Source: JAWSVE01 sp050789445
Lineage (GTDB): Bacteria > Pseudomonadota > Gammaproteobacteria > Pseudomonadales > Cellvibrionaceae
Assembly (NCBI GenBank): GCA_050789445.1
Contig: JAILXR010000001.1
Location: 434,001-498,000 of the forward strand
DNA: 64,000 nucleotides
Direction: 5' to 3'
The translations under genes were made by a program, and so were the position numbers. The notes under the pieces are model-generated. The model saw only the letters and a list, made by a program, of their open reading frames with translations, searched no databases and was not told where the DNA came from. Within the stretch, counting starts at the first letter, position 1. Every line of letters begins with the position of its first letter. This document shows, in pieces, positions 60,677 through 64,000 of the stretch.

Positions 60677-63082
60677 ATGAAAGTTAGTGAAGCTTGGTTG
60701 CGCGAGTGGGTAAACCCCAAGATTGATACAGCAGCACTTGCAGAACAAGTCACCATGGCCGGTTTGGAAGTTGATGCGCTAGAGCCTGTTGCCGGTGATT
60801 TCAGTGGTGTGGTTGTTGGTGAAATTATTTCTATCGAGCAACATCCTGATGCCGATAAATTGCGTGTTTGCCAAGTGTTGGGAGCAGCAGGAGCGGAAAC
60901 AACTCAAGTTGTCTGTGGTGCACCAAATGCTCGTGCGGGAATTAAAATCCCTTTCGCAACTGTTGGCGCAGTTCTCCCTGAAAACTTTAAAATTAAAAAG
61001 GCAAAGCTCAGAGGTGTCGAATCTTTTGGAATGCTTTGCGCTCAAACGGAATTAAAAGCGGGCGATGACGATAATGGCTTATGGGAATTGCCGGAAGATG
61101 CTCCCGTTGGCGAAACCTTACAAGATTATTTAAAACTGTCAGATACCATTATTGATATTGATCTTACTCCCAATCGCGGTGATTGCTTGAGTATGCGCGG
61201 TGTTGCTAGGGAAGTTGGAGTGCTAAATGCCTCGCCAGTGAATGAGCCTGAAATTGCATCAGTAAAAAATTCAATTGAAGATAAACTGTCTGTTAGTGTG
61301 ACTGCTGAACAAGAGTGCCCTCGATATTTAGGTCGCGTTATTCGAGGAGTCAACGTTTCTGCTCCAAGTCCTTTATGGCTGCAAGAGAAATTGCGTAGAG
61401 CAGGGGTTCGTCCTCACGATTGTGTCGTTGATGTCACCAACTTTGTGTTGTTGGAATTGGGACAGCCGATGCATGCATTTGATCTCGATAAAATTGATTC
61501 GGAAATTATTGTTCGCTTGGCGACACAGAAAGAAGAAATCGTTTTGCTTGATGGTCAAAAACTTTCATTAAACAATGACACGCTTCTGATTACGGATAAG
61601 TCAGGACCAATCGCTGTTGCAGGAATAATGGGTGGTGAACGAACAGCGGTTAATGATTCTACTAAAAATGTATTTTTAGAAAGTGCTTTTTTCACGCCAC
61701 TAGCGTTGGCCGGTCGTGCGCGTAATTATGGTTTGCACACTGACGCTTCCCATCGTTATGAACGTGGTGTTGATTATGAACTGCCTCAATTAGCTATGGA
61801 AAGAGCCACTCAACTACTCCTCGAAATTGCTGGCGGAGATGCTGGTCCCATTGTTGAAAGAAAATCAGAAAAATTTTTACCAAAAGAAAAAAACGTGACG
61901 TTGCGGAGAGAAAAAATTCTGAAAGGTTTAGGTTTTGCGATTCCCGATGAAAGAGTTGAAGATATTTTAACTCGACTTGGTTTGAAAATAATTAACTCAT
62001 CGAACTCTAACTGGGAATTTCTAATCCCAAGCTATCGGTTCGATATTGAAATCGAAGAAGATCTACTTGAAGAGTTAGCGCGCATCTACGGATATAACAA
62101 TCTCCCGACAAGTACAGTGATCATGCCTTTGGAGATTGGTGAGCATCTTGAAAGTCAATTAAGCTTAAATACTTTCAAAGGAGCGTTAGTTAGTCGTGAT
62201 TATCATGAGGCGATTACTTATAGCTTTGTCAGTGACGAGTTAAACAAACAATTCGACCCAGAAGGTCAGTCCGTCAAGCTAACCAATCCTCTCAGCGCTG
62301 ATTTAGCGGTCATGAGGACGAGTTTATGGCCTGGATTGGTCAACACGCTTCTTCATAACATTAATCGTCAGCAATCAAGAGTACGATTGTTTGAAACCGG
62401 TATGAGATTTGTTGCTTCTAATGACTCAGAGAAAAGCTCTCCAATGCAAGGGCTCAAGCAGGAGCCAATGATAGCGGGCCTGATCTACGGTACAAAGACA
62501 GATGAAAGTTGGTCGCCAAAATCTGAAGCCGTTGATTTTTATGATATCAAAGGTGATGTCGAAGCATTGTTGGCACTGGCTGGTGAGTCTTCAGAATTCA
62601 CTTATGAGGCATCAAGTCATCCAGCCCTTCATCCTGGGCAGTCGGCAGTGATTAGACGTAACGGTAAAGACATCGGCGAACTAGGTGCTCTTCATCCGCA
62701 AATTGCTCAGTCTCTAGATATTGGCGGATCAGCTTATCTTTTTGAGATCATTCAATCTGACTTATTGGTCGGACAGGTTTCTAATTTTAATGGCATAAGC
62801 AAGTACCCTGAAGTTCGTCGCGATATAGCTATTCTTGTCGACAAAACAGTGCAGACTGGTTCTCTTCTCGCTACAGTGAGATCAGTTGCGGGAGACACCC
62901 TACAGAACTTAAAGGTGTTTGACGTGTATGTTGGCAAAGGTATTGATACACAAAGAAAAAGTGTTGCGCTGGGCTTGACGTTTCAGCATCCTTCGCGCAC
63001 TCTTACTGAATCTGAAATTACCGCTTCAGTAGATGCTGTAATCAATAATCTAAAGTCGGAATTTAAAGCGGAGCTCAGGTAA
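60677..63082 (+). CDS. pheT: Phenylalanine-tRNA ligase beta subunit
   Basis: The 801-residue subunit starts MKVSEAWLREWVNPKIDTAA, has the OB-fold tRNA-binding domain (VVGEIISIEQHPDADKLRVC), the B3/B4 editing domain, B5 and core-like domains, and a C-terminal ferredoxin-fold anticodon-binding domain (SKYPEVRRDIAILVD). Length matches E. coli PheT (795). It follows pheS by 77 nt and precedes ihfA. Confidence 0.97.
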   Translation: MKVSEAWLREWVNPKIDTAALAEQVTMAGLEVDALEPVAGDFSGVVVGEIISIEQHPDADKLRVCQVLGAAGAETTQVVCGAPNARAGIKIPFATVGAVLPENFKIKKAKLRGVESFGMLCAQTELKAGDDDNGLWELPEDAPVGETLQDYLKLSDTIIDIDLTPNRGDCLSMRGVAREVGVLNASPVNEPEIASVKNSIEDKLSVSVTAEQECPRYLGRVIRGVNVSAPSPLWLQEKLRRAGVRPHDCVVDVTNFVLLELGQPMHAFDLDKIDSEIIVRLATQKEEIVLLDGQKLSLNNDTLLITDKSGPIAVAGIMGGERTAVNDSTKNVFLESAFFTPLALAGRARNYGLHTDASHRYERGVDYELPQLAMERATQLLLEIAGGDAGPIVERKSEKFLPKEKNVTLRREKILKGLGFAIPDERVEDILTRLGLKIINSSNSNWEFLIPSYRFDIEIEEDLLEELARIYGYNNLPTSTVIMPLEIGEHLESQLSLNTFKGALVSRDYHEAITYSFVSDELNKQFDPEGQSVKLTNPLSADLAVMRTSLWPGLVNTLLHNINRQQSRVRLFETGMRFVASNDSEKSSPMQGLKQEPMIAGLIYGTKTDESWSPKSEAVDFYDIKGDVEALLALAGESSEFTYEASSHPALHPGQSAVIRRNGKDIGELGALHPQIAQSLDIGGSAYLFEIIQSDLLVGQVSNFNGISKYPEVRRDIAILVDKTVQTGSLLATVRSVAGDTLQNLKVFDVYVGKGIDTQRKSVALGLTFQHPSRTLTESEITASVDAVINNLKSEFKAELR

Positions 63083-63134
63083 TCAATACCTTGTTGAGAA
63101 CCATAGTGCAAACCACTAAAAAGGCTGCTTTCTT

Positions 63135-63440
63135 ATGAACGGAGCACTAACAAAAGCGGATTTAGCCGAAAAACTCTACGAAGAACTTGGCCTCAATAAG
63201 CGTGAGGCGAAAGAGCTTGTGGAGCTTTTCTTTGAAGAGATACGTCATTCCTTAGAGCATAACGAGCAGGTTAAGTTGTCGGGGTTTGGTAATTTTGATC
63301 TCCGCGATAAAAGCCAACGTCCTGGGCGTAATCCTAAGACGGGTGAAGAAATACCTATTACAGCTCGTCGCGTCGTAACATTTCGACCAGGGCAGAAACT
63401 GAAAGCTCGAGTAGAGGCCTATGCTGGAACCAAGCCATAA
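63135..63440 (+). CDS. ihfA: Integration host factor subunit alpha
   Basis: The 101-residue protein has LTKADLAEKLYEELGLNKRE, VKLSGFGNFDLRDKSQRPGR with the beta-arm Pro, and NPKTGEEIPITARRVVTFRP. It forms the IHF heterodimer with the product of ihfB at 22462. It is the usual gene after pheT. Its 3' end overlaps the merR-type gene by 20 nt. Confidence 0.97.
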   Translation: MNGALTKADLAEKLYEELGLNKREAKELVELFFEEIRHSLEHNEQVKLSGFGNFDLRDKSQRPGRNPKTGEEIPITARRVVTFRPGQKLKARVEAYAGTKP

Positions 63441-63777
63441 CGATGAATTACCGGTTATTCCGGGTAAGCGTTACTTCACCATTGGTGAGGTTAGTGAGCT
63501 GTGCGCGGTAAAACCGCATGTGCTTCGCTATTGGGAGCAAGAATTTCCTCAGCTTAAGCCAGTTAAACGTCGGGGCAACCGTCGATATTACCAACGACAA
63601 GACGTGTTAACGATCCGTCAAATACGTGCCTTGTTGTATGACCAAGGATTTACAATTGGTGGTGCAAGGCAGCAAATGTCTGGCGACTCTCCTCAGGCTG
63701 ATGCCAATCAAATGAGTGAGCTGGTGGGGCAAATGATCAGTGAGCTGGAAGATGTGCTAGACGTGCTTAGGCTGTAA
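63421..63777 (+). CDS. MerR-family transcriptional regulator
   Basis: The 118-residue protein has a winged helix-turn-helix (YFTIGEVSELCAVKPHVLRY then WEQEFPQLKPVKRRGNRRYY) and a short dimerisation helix (VLTIRQIRALLYDQGF). No effector-binding cysteines or domain follow. Such a small MerR-like gene directly after ihfA is common in gammaproteobacteria; its targets are not established. It starts at ATG 63421 inside ihfA and is followed by a strong terminator. Confidence 0.88.
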   Translation: MLEPSHNDELPVIPGKRYFTIGEVSELCAVKPHVLRYWEQEFPQLKPVKRRGNRRYYQRQDVLTIRQIRALLYDQGFTIGGARQQMSGDSPQADANQMSELVGQMISELEDVLDVLRL

Positions 63778-63810
63778 CAGGCTTTATTTAAAACCGCCAA
63801 AAACAAACAT

Positions 63811-63840
63811 AAAAAAAGCCACTAAATAGTGGCTTTTTTT
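63811..63840 (+). terminator. Rho-independent terminator after the ihfA-merR genes
   Basis: AGCCACTA (63817-63824) pairs with TAGTGGCT (63827-63834) between an A-run and a T-run, so it can act in both directions. It ends the long thrS-to-merR transcription unit. Confidence 0.9.
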
Positions 63841-63920
63841 ATGTTTGTTCAACTAAGATTCTATGACTGATCTGAGTTTTTAAAGAGAAATTTTCCAAAA
63901 ATAAATTTTAATAGAGGAAT

Positions 63921-63997
63921 TGGTCGGAGTGGCCGGATTTGAACCGACGACCACCACACCCCCAGTGTGGTGCGCTACCAAGCTGCGCTACACTCCG
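63921..63997 (-). tRNA. tRNA-Pro (GGG)
   Basis: The minus strand reads a 77-nt cloverleaf: acceptor CGGAGTG/CACTCCG, D-arm GCGCAGCTTGGTAGCGC, anticodon stem CCACA/TGTGG with loop CTGGGGG (anticodon GGG), T-arm GGTTCAAATCC and an encoded CCA. It ends 3 nt before the window edge. Confidence 0.95.
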
Positions 63998-64000
63998 TAT

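Noticed and set aside
1..64000. CRISPR array or defence system
   Set aside because: No regularly spaced repeats and no cas, restriction-modification or toxin-antitoxin genes were recognised.

Overview
The window is chromosomal DNA from a low-G+C gammaproteobacterium. It most resembles the Pseudomonadales/Oceanospirillales group. The reasons are a tyrA-aroA fusion gene, a yciK-mupP-ubiG-mtaD block divergent from gyrA, the order cmk-rpsA-ihfB-lapA-lapB, the order thrS-infC-rpmI-rplT-pheS-pheT-ihfA-merR, and a motD-cheW-DUF2802 flagellar/chemotaxis tail. I cannot name a genus from sequence alone. No insertion sequence, phage, CRISPR array or toxin-antitoxin module was seen.

Layout. 1-2433: 3' end of a MotB/MotD stator gene, cheW, a DUF2802 gene and a small lipoprotein, followed by about 430 nt of non-coding DNA ending in a strong terminator. 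2864-6544 (minus): yciK, mupP, ubiG and an MTA/SAH deaminase. 6998-15795 (plus): gyrA, pheA, tyrA-aroA, cysD and cysN. 16082-18549: a secreted helix-hairpin-helix protein convergent with a TonB-dependent receptor, with a shared bidirectional terminator. 18730-24556: pyrF, cmk, rpsA, ihfB, lapA and lapB.

24603-55824 is a large surface-polysaccharide (O-antigen/LPS) locus. It encodes routes to dTDP-L-rhamnose (rmlB, A, C, D), GDP-mannose (manC), UDP-GalNAc (wbpP-like) and UDP-ManNAc (wecB). A tightly overlapping set then encodes a complete legionaminic-acid-type nonulosonate pathway: legB, legC, legG, legI, a NeuD-type acetyltransferase, ptmE, ptmF, legF/ptmB and ptmA. Next come a probable glycosyltransferase, a Wzy-like polymerase, a Wzx-like flippase, an asparagine-synthase-type amidotransferase, a heparinase II/III-like protein without a signal peptide, a GT4 glycosyltransferase, a WbpV-like reductase and a small initiating phosphoglycosyl transferase. 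A WbpM-type dehydratase, tRNA-Asn and a WaaL-like ligase lie on the opposite strand, and a Wzz-like chain-length regulator closes the locus. The central part (about 31-47 kb) is visibly more A/T-rich than the housekeeping flanks and has many overlapping genes, as expected for an exchangeable polysaccharide cluster. The LapA/LapB pair next to it belongs to LPS assembly and quality control.

55936-64000: tRNA-Val, thrS, infC (with an ATT start), rpmI, rplT, pheS, pheT, ihfA, a MerR-type regulator, a terminator and tRNA-Pro. The most interesting items are the legionaminic acid module and the untyped glycosyltransferase after it, the cytoplasmic lyase-like protein paired with an amidotransferase, G7 tracts inside two pathway genes, a possible unannotated small RNA at about 2.56-2.82 kb, a six-copy heptanucleotide repeat just upstream of pheS, and several inverted repeats at promoters.
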